Positions 1 through 10,689 of a stretch of 64,000 nt of DNA are shown in pieces; the stretch's first letter is position 1, and each line of letters begins with the position of its first letter. The notes beneath the pieces were generated by a model. It had not been told where the DNA came from, searched no databases, and saw only the letters and a list, made by a program, of their open reading frames with translations. Location of the stretch: the NCBI RefSeq assembly GCF_000196875.2, contig NC_014532.2:682001-746000 (forward strand). The letters are read 5' to 3'. The position numbers were made by a program, and so were the translations under genes. Origin of the DNA: Halomonas elongata DSM 2581 (GTDB taxonomy: Bacteria; Pseudomonadota; Gammaproteobacteria; Pseudomonadales; Halomonadaceae).

Positions 1-1324
1 ACACCGAAAACAGCGCGGCCAGGGCGAAGGCCACCAGGGCACGACGGTTCCAGCCCTTGACGTAGTGATAGGCGCCGTCCGATTCGCAGGAGAAGACATC
101 CTGAATGTTCAGGCGCTGGCGCTTCAGCAGGTAGTAGTCGACCACGATGATGCCGTAGAAGGGCGCTACCACCGCGCCCAGGGCGTTGACGAAGCCGGCA
201 ATGCCGATCTTGCTGATGACCGACATCCACAGGGCACCGACGAAGAAGGCGATCACGGCGGTGATCAGTCCACCAATACGGAAGCTGATGCGGCGTGGAA
301 AGAGGTTGGCCAGGTCATAGGCCGGCGGGATGAAGTTGGCGACCAGATTGATGCCCACGGTGGCGGCGAAGAAGGTGACGGCGGCGACGATGGTCAGCGG
401 CAGTGAATCGACGCGATCGATGATGTCCGACGGATTGGTCAGCGTCTCGCCGAACAATGCCAGGGTGCCGGCCGTGATGATCAGGGCGATGAAGGAGAAG
501 AAGGCGACGTTGAGCGGCAGGCCCAGCAGGTTGCCGAGTTTCATCTCGCGCTCGCTCTTCACGAAGCGGGTGAAGTCGCCGAAGTTGATCACCACGGCGG
601 CGAAGTAGGCGATCATGGTGCCGGTGATCGCCATGAAGGCGGTCACGGAATTGCCCTCGTAGTCGCTGGCGCCACTGAAGATGGTGCTGATGGCCGGAAG
701 AAGATCGCTGCCGGCCTGGAACCAGATGATGAGCATCAGCACGACCATCACCACGTAGACCAGCGGGCCTGCCCAGTTGAGAAAGTGCTTGATGCGCTCG
801 ATCCCCTGCCAGAACAGGGCAATCTGGAAGCACCAGACGATCACGAAGGACAGCCAGTCGAGGGCCGTCATGCCGAGCCACTGGCCGCCTGGATCGCCGA
901 ACAGCGAGGTGAGCAGCAGCGACACCGCGGTGGAAGCGAAATACGTCTGCACGCCGTACCAGAAAATGCCGATGATGGCGCGCAGCATGGCCGGGAAGTT
1001 GGCGCCGTGGACGCCCATGCTGGCGCGGATCATCACCGGGAAGGGGATGCCGTACTTGACGCTTGGCTTGCCGGTCAGGTTGACCAGCACCATCACCACG
1101 AAGCCGGCGAGCACGATGGCCGCCATGACTGCCCAGCCATTGAGGCCATAGGAAATGAACAGCGAGGCCGCCAGCGTATAACCGAACAGACTCTGGATGT
1201 CGTTCGACCAGACATTGAAGATCTCGAACCAGCCCCAGGTGCGTCGTTCGGACTTGATCGGTGCGAGATCGTCATTGTACAGGCGTGGATCGCGGTGCTG
1301 GATATCCAGTTCTTGGTCCGTCAT
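1..1324 (-). CDS. NCS1-family nucleobase/allantoin permease (3' end cut by window)
   Basis: About 441 residues are visible; the C terminus lies beyond position 1. It starts MTDQELDIQHRDPRLYNDDL and carries the NCS1 signature region GWFEIFNVWSNDIQS followed by about eleven hydrophobic segments, with SVKYGIPFPVMIRASMG near residue 95. The family imports purines, hydantoins or allantoin with a cation. It is the last visible gene of a minus-strand set with a second NCS1 permease and a racemase, so allantoin or another ureide is the likely substrate. The ATG at 1324 follows a weak ribosome site. A hairpin lies between it and the upstream permease. Substrate cannot be fixed from sequence alone. Confidence 0.85.
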   Translation of the reverse strand, partial: MTDQELDIQHRDPRLYNDDLAPIKSERRTWGWFEIFNVWSNDIQSLFGYTLAASLFISYGLNGWAVMAAIVLAGFVVMVLVNLTGKPSVKYGIPFPVMIRASMGVHGANFPAMLRAIIGIFWYGVQTYFASTAVSLLLTSLFGDPGGQWLGMTALDWLSFVIVWCFQIALFWQGIERIKHFLNWAGPLVYVVMVVLMLIIWFQAGSDLLPAISTIFSGASDYEGNSVTAFMAITGTMIAYFAAVVINFGDFTRFVKSEREMKLGNLLGLPLNVAFFSFIALIITAGTLALFGETLTNPSDIIDRVDSLPLTIVAAVTFFAATVGINLVANFIPPAYDLANLFPRRISFRIGGLITAVIAFFVGALWMSVISKIGIAGFVNALGAVVAPFYGIIVVDYYLLKRQRLNIQDVFSCESDGAYHYVKGWNRRALVAFALAALFSV

Positions 1325-1358
1325 GAAACGTTGCCTTTTTGTCTTGTTGGACAATGAA

Positions 1359-1381
1359 GGCCCTCCACGGAAGGGAGGGCC
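1359..1381 (-). terminator. Inter-gene hairpin between the two NCS1 permeases
   Basis: GGCCCTCC (1359-1366) pairs with GGAGGGCC (1374-1381), an 8-bp GC-rich stem. No T-run follows on the minus strand, so it is more likely a stabiliser or partial attenuator inside the operon than a full terminator. Confidence 0.4.
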
Positions 1382-1399
1382 CTCACGTTATCGCAAGGC

Positions 1400-2782
1400 T
1401 CAGTCGCGAAAGCGTTGGCAGGGCGCCCAGTAGTTCATCAACAGATAATAGGTCAGGCCCGCCGGGATCAGGCTGGCGTACCAGGACACGGTGGAGATGC
1501 TGAAGGCCGCGATCACGCCCACTGCAGTGGCCACCAGGGCGGCGACATTGACGCCGCGGTAGGGGCCGTTCTCGTCGTACAGCTTGCCGAGATCCAGGGT
1601 GCGGCGGCGGATCAGATAGTAATCCACCACCAGCACCGCAAAGATCGGGCCGAGGAAGGCCGAATAGGTCTGCACGAACATCTGCAGGCCAGCGGCGGAT
1701 TCGTCCTTGACCAGTTCCCAGGGGAAGGTGGCGAAGGCCAGCAGGCCGACGATCACGGTGGCGGTGCGAAACTTCAGCTTGAAGGCATCCATCAGCACAT
1801 AGGTCGGCGGTACCACATTGTTGAGCACATTGGTGGTGACCTGGGCGAAGGCGATGAACAGCAGGGTGGTCATCAGCAGTGGGGTATTGTCCACGGCGTT
1901 GGCGAAGACCTTGATCGGATCCGCCACGCCGGTCGCCTCGGACACCATGTAGCCGATCAGTCCCATGAACATCGTGCAGGGCAGGATCGACATGGCGTAG
2001 ATCGTGGTCAGCAGGCCCGGACCTGTGCCTGTCTTGTGCTCCCGGGAATAGTCGCTGACGTTGAGCATCATGGTGCTGTAGATCCCCAGGAACAGCATGG
2101 TAGCGCCCCAGAACGGCATGCCCCAGGAGCCGTCCATGGTCAGCATGCTGGCGGAGAGTTCGTCGCCGTAGCGCTGAATCGTGCTGTAGAACATGTAGAC
2201 CAGCGAGCACAGGATGAAGGCGCTGCCGATGTTCTCCAGCCATTTGATGCCCTGAAAACCCAGTACTGACAGGGCGATCTGCAGCAACTGGAAGGTGATG
2301 AAGAAGAAGATGAGGTTGTCGAAACCGAACAGGGTCGCCGAGACCATGTTCAGGGCTCCGGCGCCGATCCAGCTCTGGAAACCGTACCAGACGATGGCCG
2401 GCACGGCGCGCACCAGCCCCGGCAGGCGGGTGCCGGAAAAGCCGAAGGCGCTGCGCGCCTGAACCATGAAGGGAATGCCGTACTTGTAGCCTGGAGCACC
2501 GTTCAGGGCCAGGGCGAGGCCGATCACGAAGCAGCCGATGGCGATGGCCAGGGTCGCCTGGATCAGGTTGAGGCTTCCAACGACGCTGGAGCCCATGGTG
2601 AAGGTGCCGATCGAGACGCAGCCACCGAACCAGGCCAGCAGATAGGAAGTGCGTCCCATGATGCGCGTCTTCTGGGGCGCCAGGGATTCGTTGCCTGCCG
2701 ACTTGGTGCCTGATTCGGGAGCGGGCGGTGCCGTGGGAGCGGCCTTGGCGCCATGCGGGGCGCCCGTGGGGGAAGGTGCCAT
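1400..2782 (-). CDS. NCS1-family cytosine/allantoin-type permease
   Basis: 460 residues. A proline/alanine-rich, soluble N-terminal stretch of about 40 residues precedes roughly twelve membrane segments. Motifs typical of NCS1 symporters are visible: TSYLLAWFGGCVSIGTF around residues 45-61, YKYGIPFMVQARSAFGFSG near 105-123, and VDYYLIRRRTLDL near 400. It lies 75 bases upstream of the other NCS1 gene and 112 bases downstream of the racemase gene, in one direction, so the three probably form an operon. The two permeases are different enough that they are not a recent duplication; one may carry a hydantoin or purine base and the other allantoin. The start is ATG at 2782. Confidence 0.88.
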   Translation of the reverse strand: MAPSPTGAPHGAKAAPTAPPAPESGTKSAGNESLAPQKTRIMGRTSYLLAWFGGCVSIGTFTMGSSVVGSLNLIQATLAIAIGCFVIGLALALNGAPGYKYGIPFMVQARSAFGFSGTRLPGLVRAVPAIVWYGFQSWIGAGALNMVSATLFGFDNLIFFFITFQLLQIALSVLGFQGIKWLENIGSAFILCSLVYMFYSTIQRYGDELSASMLTMDGSWGMPFWGATMLFLGIYSTMMLNVSDYSREHKTGTGPGLLTTIYAMSILPCTMFMGLIGYMVSEATGVADPIKVFANAVDNTPLLMTTLLFIAFAQVTTNVLNNVVPPTYVLMDAFKLKFRTATVIVGLLAFATFPWELVKDESAAGLQMFVQTYSAFLGPIFAVLVVDYYLIRRRTLDLGKLYDENGPYRGVNVAALVATAVGVIAAFSISTVSWYASLIPAGLTYYLLMNYWAPCQRFRD

Positions 2783-2894
2783 GGTGATGACCTCGCAAGT
2801 GGTTCAATGATTGTCGTTGTTACCCGATTCCGACGGGAAATCGGGGAGGCTTGCGGTGTGTATCCTGAGGCGATGTCAGGAGGAGCGGATCCGG

Positions 2895-3635
2895 CTACTC
2901 GCTGGAGCCGGACAAGTGCTCGAAGCGGCCGACGAAGGTCTTGGGACGGGGAAAGGCAAGATCGCCATGCTTGCTGGTGCCGAGTCCCAGTCCGACCAGC
3001 GCCTCGGCCAGCTTGACGGCAGCGGTCACGCCCTCGACCACCGGCAGGCCGACTTCCTCGGCGATAACATCGGTGAGGTCGGCCATGCCGCCGCAACCCA
3101 GCACGATGGCGCCGACGCCGTCCTCGTCGCGTGCCCGTCGGCACTCTTCGATGATGCGAACCAGGGCGGCGTCACCATCGTTTTCGAGATCGAGAACGGG
3201 AATCTCGGCGGCGCGCACCCGGCGGCAGTGATGGCGAAAGCCGTACTGCTCGAGCAGATGCTCGGCGATGATGCCGGTTCTTCCCAGGGTGGTGACGACC
3301 GAAAATCGCGTGCTGATCAGGGTCGCCATATGGAAGGCAGCCTCGGCGATGCCGATCACCGGTGCGCGAGTCACTTCGCGTGCCGCCAGCAATCCGGGAT
3401 CGCCGAAGCAGGCGATGATATGGGCATCCGCGCCCTCTCGGTCGCCGTTGGCCACTTCTTCCAGCACGCCCACGGCGCTGATGGCCTCATCGAAGTGACT
3501 CTCGATGGATACCGGGCCATGCGCCGGCTGAGTCGCCATGACGTGGGTATCCGGCGCGGCGATGCGCCGTGCGGCGGCGGCGATGGTGTCGGTCATGCCG
3601 CGAGTCGTGTTGGGGTTGATGACGTTAAGGCGCAT
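2895..3635 (-). CDS. hpxA: Asp/Glu/hydantoin racemase family, probable allantoin racemase
   Basis: 246 residues from the ATG at 3635 (MRLNVINPNTTRGMTDTI), preceded by GGGAGC; an open frame runs further upstream but has no ribosome site. The family uses two cysteines as acid/base pair, and both are here: Cys76 in IIACFGDPG and Cys181 in IVLGCGGMADL. Members interconvert D and L hydantoins or R and S allantoin. Its place at the head of two NCS1 permease genes and opposite puuE suggests it feeds S-allantoin to allantoinase. Hydantoin racemase is the alternative. The promoter region is shared with puuE and holds several TGTATACA-type sites. Confidence 0.82.
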   Translation of the reverse strand: MRLNVINPNTTRGMTDTIAAAARRIAAPDTHVMATQPAHGPVSIESHFDEAISAVGVLEEVANGDREGADAHIIACFGDPGLLAAREVTRAPVIGIAEAAFHMATLISTRFSVVTTLGRTGIIAEHLLEQYGFRHHCRRVRAAEIPVLDLENDGDAALVRIIEECRRARDEDGVGAIVLGCGGMADLTDVIAEEVGLPVVEGVTAAVKLAEALVGLGLGTSKHGDLAFPRPKTFVGRFEHLSGSSE

Positions 3636-3654
3636 GGCGGCTCCCGGATTATTT

Positions 3655-3686
3655 TTGTGAACAATACCGAAAAGTGTTGTACACAA
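3655..3686. promoter_or_regulatory. Two GntR-type half-palindromic sites before the racemase gene
   Basis: TTGTGAACAA (3655-3664) and TTGTACACAA (3677-3686) both fit TNGTNNACNA, the common FadR/FCD-GntR operator pattern. They lie 20-51 bases upstream of the racemase start, where a repressor would block the promoter. Confidence 0.55.
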
Positions 3687-3800
3687 AATAGAAGTGAACG
3701 ATCTTGAAGGCAAGAGGTTTTTCAGTTTAATGAAAAGCGCTTTTTTCTACTGTTAAACAAGCGGTTACGGTTGTATATGCAAGCGTGAATTGTCGCCAAT

Positions 3801-3814
3801 AAATGTATACATTT
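3801..3814. promoter_or_regulatory. Palindromic operator AAATGTATACATTT
   Basis: A perfect 14-bp palindrome with the TGTATACA core, in the middle of the racemase/puuE gap. A further partial copy (CTGTATAC) lies at 3863-3870. Confidence 0.6.
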
Positions 3815-3994
3815 AAGTGTCCAGTTATCTTCCTCTGCTGAGCGAAGCGTGCGTCGAGTCAACTGTATACCTTTTATTCTGCCATGGCCGATTCCGCCCG
3901 GGGGCGGTTGCCATGGGACATGATGGCTGGTGAGTAATCACGATGCGCAAGGTGTCGAGCGGTGAGAGGCGGGGAACGGAGGCAGGACTTGATT

Positions 3995-4008
3995 TTTTGT
4001 ATACAAAA
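3995..4008. promoter_or_regulatory. Palindromic operator TTTTGTATACAAAA
   Basis: A perfect 14-bp palindrome with the same TGTATACA core as the sites at 3801, 4124, 8787 and 15737. It fits the GntR consensus TNGTNNACNA exactly and is the best copy in the window. Confidence 0.65.
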
Positions 4009-4123
4009 GTTGAGCCTGAATAGGCAATCACCAACGCAAGATGGGCCTTGGTCAGGCGCGACTCCGACGATATTGCCCGGGAGTTGGGGCTTGCATACAT
4101 AATGGGTACATTCTAGTATCTTA

Positions 4124-4133
4124 TTGTATACAC
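4124..4133. promoter_or_regulatory. GntR-type operator nearest puuE
   Basis: TTGTATACAC, about 93 bases before the puuE start, close to where its promoter should lie. The spread of at least five related sites over 3655-4133 suggests cooperative or looped repression of both divergent units. Confidence 0.55.
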
Positions 4134-4225
4134 TTATTGTCGCTCAGAATGCGGCCGCCATGCGCCACGATCCATGACACCTGGCCGCTACACGAGCGTC
4201 GCGAGAACAAGAAGGAAGCTTCGTC

Positions 4226-5161
4226 ATGACATCATCGACTCGACGCGACTATCCCCGTGACCTGATCGGCTATGGCCGTACGCCTCCCCATGCCGACTGG
4301 CCGGGGCGGGCACGCATCGCCGTCCAGTTCGTGCTCAACTATGAGGAAGGCGGCGAGAACTGCGTGCTGCACGGTGACAGTGGCTCGGAGCAGTTCCTGT
4401 CCGAGATCATCGGTGCCGAGTCCTACCCGGACCGTCACCTGAGCATGGAATCGATCTACGAGTACGGCTCACGGGCAGGTGTCTGGCGGATACTGCGCGA
4501 GTTCGAGCGCCGGGGCCTGCCGCTGACCGTCTTTGGCGTGGCCATGGCCCTGGAGCGCAACCCCGAAGTGGCGCATGCCTTCAAGGAGCTGGGACACGAG
4601 ATCGCCTGTCACGGCTACCGCTGGATCCATTACCAGAAAGTGCCCGAGCATATCGAGCGCGAGCACATGCGCAAGGCGATCGAGATCTTCCAGTCGCTGT
4701 ACGGCGAGACGCCGCTGGGCTGGTACACCGGCCGCGACAGCCCCAATACCCGTCGCCTGGTGCTCGACGAGGGCAGTTTCCTCTACGACAGTGACTACTA
4801 TGGCGACGATCTGCCGTTCTGGACGCGCGAGGCCGACAGCCAGGGCCGCGAGCACGATCACCTGGTGGTGCCCTACACCCTGGACAGCAACGACATGCGC
4901 TTCGCCGCGCCCCAGGGCTTCAATACCGCCGATCACTTCTTCACCTACCTGCGCGATGCCTTCGACGTCCTCTATGCCGAGGGCGAGGAAACGCCGAAGA
5001 TGCTCTCTGTGGGGCTGCATTGCCGGCTGATCGGACGGCCCGGTCGCTTCCGCGCCCTGCAGCGTTTCCTCGATCACATCGAGGCGCACGACCGCGTCTG
5101 GGTCACGCGGCGGGTGGATATCGCCCGGCACTGGGCCGAGCGTCATCCGGTAAGCCGGTGA
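4226..5161 (+). CDS. puuE: Allantoinase, PuuE type (polysaccharide-deacetylase fold)
   Basis: 311 residues, the usual PuuE length. It opens S-allantoin to allantoate. The NodB/polysaccharide-deacetylase fold is shown by QFVLNYEEGGE (34-44), GSRAGVWRILREFERRGLPLT (81-101), the ELGHEIACHGYRWIHY block (121-136) and GWYTGRDSPNTRRL (about 166-179), which are characteristic of the PuuE branch rather than chitin deacetylases. The ATG at 4226 follows GAAGGAAG. It is divergent from the racemase gene across a 590-base gap that carries several GntR-type palindromes, and starts the plus-strand half of the ureide pathway. Confidence 0.93.
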   Translation: MTSSTRRDYPRDLIGYGRTPPHADWPGRARIAVQFVLNYEEGGENCVLHGDSGSEQFLSEIIGAESYPDRHLSMESIYEYGSRAGVWRILREFERRGLPLTVFGVAMALERNPEVAHAFKELGHEIACHGYRWIHYQKVPEHIEREHMRKAIEIFQSLYGETPLGWYTGRDSPNTRRLVLDEGSFLYDSDYYGDDLPFWTREADSQGREHDHLVVPYTLDSNDMRFAAPQGFNTADHFFTYLRDAFDVLYAEGEETPKMLSVGLHCRLIGRPGRFRALQRFLDHIEAHDRVWVTRRVDIARHWAERHPVSR

Positions 5162-5295
5162 TTCGGTAGATGAGAATGTTCGCCCCCTTGATGGTGAACG
5201 TCTCGGCGGCTGGCCCCTGTTTCGGGGGGCAGCCGCCGCGACCGACTGCATGGTGCTGGAGAAGCCATGTCAGTGCGAGGGGCGAGAGCTGGCGG

Positions 5296-6744
5296 CTAGC
5301 CGACCCATTGAGTGGCTTGGGCGAACATCAGAAAGCACAGCGAGGTCAGCACCCAGGTACAGAAAAGCGGGAAGAAGAACTTGACCCACTTCTGCCAGGG
5401 GACTCCAGCCAATGCCAGAGTTGCCATGAAGTAGCCGGACGTGGGATAGAGGATGTTGCCGATGCCATCGCCGAGCTGATAGGCCAATACGGCGGTTTGT
5501 CGAGTGACGCCGATGAGGTCGGCCAAGGGGGCCATGATGGGCATGGTCACCAGGGCCTGGCCGCTGCCGGAAGGCACCACGAAGTTGAAGCCGAGTTGGG
5601 CGAAGTACATGCCGATGGCCGACAGCAGGCTGGGCAGTTCGCCGACGAGGTTGCCCAGCCCATGGACCAGCGTGTCCATGATCTGGCCATCTTCGAGCAC
5701 CACGGCGACACCCCGAGCGATCCCGGCGATCATGGCGCCAACCAGGACATCGCGGAAGCCCTGATTGAACCCCTCGCAGATTTCGTCGCCCTTCAGGCCG
5801 GCGATCAAGCCGACGACAATGCCCATGATGATGAACAGGCCGGCCATTTCCATCATGAACCAGCCTTGCGCGAGTACGCCGTACACCAACAGGGCGAAGA
5901 AGCCGAAAGCGGCAAGGGCGGCGAGCTTCTGGCGAGAGCTGGCAACCAGGGCTCCTTCGTCGGTGGCGTGCTGGTAGGAAGAGCGTTTCTCCGCTTCGTT
6001 GGCGTCATCGGCCATCAGGCTCAGCGATGGGTCGTCGTGAATCCTGCGCGCATAGCGCATGACGAAAAAGATGCCGATACACAGGATGATGACGAAGGCG
6101 ACTGCACGCAGAGCGAAGCCGGAATAGAGAGGCAGGCCAGACAGTTGTTGGCCGAGCCCTGTGTTGATGGGGTTGAGGACGCCGGTGGTGAAGCCGGCGG
6201 TAGTGGCGCAGAGCGCCACGGCGGCGGCGGTCACCGAATCGAAGCGCAGGGCAATCATCAAGGGCAGGATGACCGGCACGTAGACAAGCGACAGCTCCTG
6301 AGTGCCGATCAGTGTGGCCACCACGGCAAAGGTGGTCATGAGCACCGGAATCATCAGCAAGCTTCTACTGGCGAATCGTCGGCTCAGCTTGTCGACACCG
6401 ATCTCGATGATACCGGTGCGTCTCAGGACCATGAACATGCCGCCGATCATGAAGGTGAAAAATACCACCTGGCCGGCACTCATCAGGCCATTGGGGATTG
6501 CCAGCATGAAATCCACCGGACCTACTGGGGTCGACTCGACGTACTGGAAGGAGGTGGCGTCGATGGTGGTGCGACCGCTGGGTCCAGGAATACGCTCGTA
6601 GGTGCCGGCAGGCACGAAATACGTGGCTATCGAGGCAAGAGCGATGAAGATGAACAGAATCACATAGATATGTGGTATCTGAAACGAGCTCTTGTGCTTT
6701 TTGCGGGACGCTCGGGCATCAGTGGTTTGAGGTTGTTGGGGCAT
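5296..6744 (-). CDS. YfcC/DcuC-type carboxylate transporter
   Basis: 482 residues with about twelve membrane segments, starting with a short basic soluble tail. PHIYVILFIFIALASIATYFVPAGTY near residues 24-49 and GFNFVVPSGSGQALVTMPIMAPL near 397-419 mark the YfcC family (C4-dicarboxylate carrier-like, DcuC superfamily). It sits convergent with puuE and divergent from allA, inside the ureide cluster. Substrate is unknown; allantoate, an ureido acid, glyoxylate or another small carboxylate are all possible from context. The ATG at 6744 follows CGAGG. Some family members were annotated as arginine/ornithine or acetate transporters, so no symbol is given. Confidence 0.8.
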   Translation of the reverse strand: MPQQPQTTDARASRKKHKSSFQIPHIYVILFIFIALASIATYFVPAGTYERIPGPSGRTTIDATSFQYVESTPVGPVDFMLAIPNGLMSAGQVVFFTFMIGGMFMVLRRTGIIEIGVDKLSRRFASRSLLMIPVLMTTFAVVATLIGTQELSLVYVPVILPLMIALRFDSVTAAAVALCATTAGFTTGVLNPINTGLGQQLSGLPLYSGFALRAVAFVIILCIGIFFVMRYARRIHDDPSLSLMADDANEAEKRSSYQHATDEGALVASSRQKLAALAAFGFFALLVYGVLAQGWFMMEMAGLFIIMGIVVGLIAGLKGDEICEGFNQGFRDVLVGAMIAGIARGVAVVLEDGQIMDTLVHGLGNLVGELPSLLSAIGMYFAQLGFNFVVPSGSGQALVTMPIMAPLADLIGVTRQTAVLAYQLGDGIGNILYPTSGYFMATLALAGVPWQKWVKFFFPLFCTWVLTSLCFLMFAQATQWVG

Positions 6745-7107
6745 ACAGTACCTCGGGGTTGTTATTGGTGGATGAAGCGGATGTACCTTGCGGGAAACAG
6801 GTACGTTGACTCTCGAGGGGTGAGTGAAGTGCGCAGTTGACGCAAGGCGTCATGACGCCATTGCTGCCCAGTGGCTGAAACGAGGGAGGCTCGTCTATCT
6901 CTTCTTCGATATTGCCACCTCCTCGATTGAATCTTATTGTGAAAAGGATTTCCATAATTTTTTGGCAAGCCGATATATTGGTGCTCGACGGAGAACATGG
7001 CCGCTGGCGAGGGTCGTGACAGGGGATCGGTGTGCCGAGAAAAACCAATAAGCAAGAAGGCGATGGTGCCGGGCGCTTTCCAGGTGCCATAGCCGTTAGT
7101 CATGGCC
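6745..7107. other. Divergent intergenic region between the YfcC gene and allA
   Basis: No convincing gene. It carries an inverted repeat GTACCT (6782-) / AGGTAC (-6803) close to the transporter start and is A+T-rich around 6930-6970, where promoters are likely. I did not find a full TGTATACA site here, so this pair of genes may be controlled differently from gcl and puuE. Confidence 0.4.
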
Positions 7108-7126
7108 GAGAGATAGCTTATCTCTC
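7108..7126. promoter_or_regulatory. Inverted repeat just upstream of the allA ribosome site
   Basis: GAGAGATA (7108-7115), spacer GCT, TATCTCTC (7119-7126). It ends 5 bases before the AGGAGG of allA, so it could be an operator or an mRNA hairpin controlling ribosome access. Confidence 0.45.
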
Positions 7127-7140
7127 ATGCAGGAGGTTAT

Positions 7141-7677
7141 ATGCTTGAACTCGAGGCACGCCCGCTGACTCAGGAGGCGTTCGCCCCCTTCGGCGAGGTG
7201 ATCGATACGCGCATTGCCGATTACTTTCATATCAATGCCGGTCGTACCCGGCGTTACCATGATCTGGCGCGGGTCGAGACGCTGGGCGAGGAGGCGAGGG
7301 CGCTGATCAGCATCTTCGTCAGCCAGCCCGTCGAGGTGCCGCTGACGCTGGATTTCCTCGAACGCCATCCTCAGGGCAGCCAGGCTTTCGTGCCGATGCA
7401 TGAGGAGCGCTTCTTGATCGTGGTGGCGCCGCCCGGCGAGAGTATCGATCCCGAGAGTGTGCGGGCTTTCGTCACCGACGGTCGCCAGGGCGTCAACTAC
7501 CGCGCCGGTACCTGGCATGCCATTCAGTCCGTGCTGGAGCGCGAGGGTGAATTCCTGGTGGTGGACCGCGGCGGCCAGGGCAACAATTGCGACGAGTATC
7601 CCATCGAGATCCGGGTGACCCTGCCCGAGCATGAGGTCGTCGCGTCGTCAGACACTGAATTCGAGGAGAGGCAATGA
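7141..7677 (+). CDS. allA: Ureidoglycolate lyase AllA
   Basis: 178 residues. The enzyme splits ureidoglycolate to glyoxylate and urea. Family features are LTQEAFAPFGEVID (9-22), INAGRTRRYHDLARV (31-45), VPMHEERFLIVVAPPG (84-99) and the QGVNYRAGTWHAIQ block (116-129). The start has a strong AGGAGG site 6 bases upstream. Its stop overlaps the allE start by ATGA, so the two are translationally coupled. The glyoxylate made here is the substrate of Gcl, encoded 300 bases beyond allE. Confidence 0.93.
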   Translation: MLELEARPLTQEAFAPFGEVIDTRIADYFHINAGRTRRYHDLARVETLGEEARALISIFVSQPVEVPLTLDFLERHPQGSQAFVPMHEERFLIVVAPPGESIDPESVRAFVTDGRQGVNYRAGTWHAIQSVLEREGEFLVVDRGGQGNNCDEYPIEIRVTLPEHEVVASSDTEFEERQ

Positions 7678-8525
7678 GCCAGAGCCCCGTGACCCAGAGA
7701 CAGTACTACGCCCCCCACGGCGGCCATCCGGGACAGAAGGTCATGACCACCGACCGGGCCATGTTCACCGAGGCTTTCGCGGTGATTCCCAAGGGGGTCT
7801 ATCGCGATATCGTGACCAGCAAGTTGCCCCATTGGGAGAACACCCGGCTGTGGATACTGTCCCGGCCGCTCTCCGGTTTTGCGGAGACCTTCTCCCAGTA
7901 CATCATGGAGGTCTCGCCAGGCGGCGGCAGCGAACGGCCCGAGACCGATCCGGGAGCCGAGGGTGTGCTGTTCGTGGTGGAGGGCGAGCTGGTGCTGACC
8001 CTGGGCGGCGAGCGGCATCGCATGGTGCCCGGCGGTTATGCCTTCATTCCGCCGGGCAGCGACTGGCAATTGCGCAACGAAGCCGATGAGCCGGTACGTT
8101 TTCACTGGATTCGCAAGGCCTACGAATTCGTCGACGGCATCGACGTTCCCGAGGCCTTCGTGGTCAACGAAAATGACATCGAGCCGACGGTGATGCCGGA
8201 CTGCAACGAGGTCTGGGCCACCACGCGCTTCGTCGATCCGGACGACATGCGCCACGATATGCACGTGACCATCGTCACCTTCCAGCCGGGCGGGGTGATT
8301 CCCTTCGACGAGACCCATGTCATGGAGCATGGTCTTTACGTGCTCGAGGGCAAGGCGGTCTATCACCTCAACCAGCAGTGGGTGGAGGTCGAGGCCGGGG
8401 ACTACATGTGGCTGCGCGCCTTCTGCCCCCAGGCCTGCTATGCCGGTGGCCCAGGGCCCTTCCGCTATCTGCTTTACAAGGACGTCAACCGGCACATGGC
8501 GCTGCCTTACAGCAAGCGTCGCTGA
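7674..8525 (+). CDS. allE: (S)-ureidoglycine aminohydrolase AllE (two-cupin protein)
   Basis: 283 residues, two cupin domains (about 70-145 and 200-270). It converts S-ureidoglycine, the product of allantoate amidohydrolase, to S-ureidoglycolate and ammonia. The C-terminal cupin keeps the manganese-ligand pattern of the family: Glu213, His215, His219 in FDETHVMEHG and Gln253 in CPQACYAGG. It overlaps allA by four bases (ATGA). A rho-independent terminator follows 35 bases later. No allC is next to it, although its substrate depends on AllC. Confidence 0.93.
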   Translation: MSQSPVTQRQYYAPHGGHPGQKVMTTDRAMFTEAFAVIPKGVYRDIVTSKLPHWENTRLWILSRPLSGFAETFSQYIMEVSPGGGSERPETDPGAEGVLFVVEGELVLTLGGERHRMVPGGYAFIPPGSDWQLRNEADEPVRFHWIRKAYEFVDGIDVPEAFVVNENDIEPTVMPDCNEVWATTRFVDPDDMRHDMHVTIVTFQPGGVIPFDETHVMEHGLYVLEGKAVYHLNQQWVEVEAGDYMWLRAFCPQACYAGGPGPFRYLLYKDVNRHMALPYSKRR

Positions 8526-8559
8526 TCGCCGCCGCTCGGCTTAACGGCGACAGTCCTCA

Positions 8560-8598
8560 AAGAACCCGCCCGGCGCTTGCGTCGGGCGGGTTCTTCTT
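8560..8598 (+). terminator. Rho-independent terminator after allA-allE
   Basis: A perfect 13-bp stem, AAGAACCCGCCCG (8560-8572) with CGGGCGGGTTCTT (8583-8595), 10-base loop, then CTTGTG. It separates allAE from the gcl unit. Confidence 0.85.
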
Positions 8599-8786
8599 GT
8601 GTATCCAGAAGGCCATGCGCGAAGGCTCGGGGCGTCGCAATGAGCCGTCATGGTGCTGTGGTCGTCTTTGTTCATGTTTTTCCGGGAAAATTTTCCATTT
8701 TTAGCAACCTATTGAATTTGCTGTCTCAAAATAACTGGAAATATTTTTCATGATGTGTTGACGGCTCCTGCCGGGTGGGCCTAGTC

Positions 8787-8798
8787 TCTGTATACAGA
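8787..8798. promoter_or_regulatory. Palindromic operator TCTGTATACAGA upstream of gcl
   Basis: A perfect 12-bp palindrome with the TGTATACA core, 43 bases before the gcl start and just downstream of an A+T-rich probable promoter (8690-8760). It links gcl to the sites at 3655-4133 and 15737. Confidence 0.6.
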
Positions 8799-8840
8799 AA
8801 TTATTTCCAAAGAATAAAACCCGTCACCGGAGGAATCGTC

Positions 8841-10616
<1,776 letters not shown>

Positions 10617-10689
10617 GACATGCATAACGCACAAGGGGCCGCCGAAGACAGGCCCCGCTAAAAAACCAACGACCCAGAAGGAGATCAAG

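Noticed and set aside
5170..6840. Very long open frame opposite the YfcC gene
   Set aside because: Low-complexity Asp/Gly/His/Gln-rich translation typical of the antisense of a GC-rich membrane protein gene; no ribosome site.
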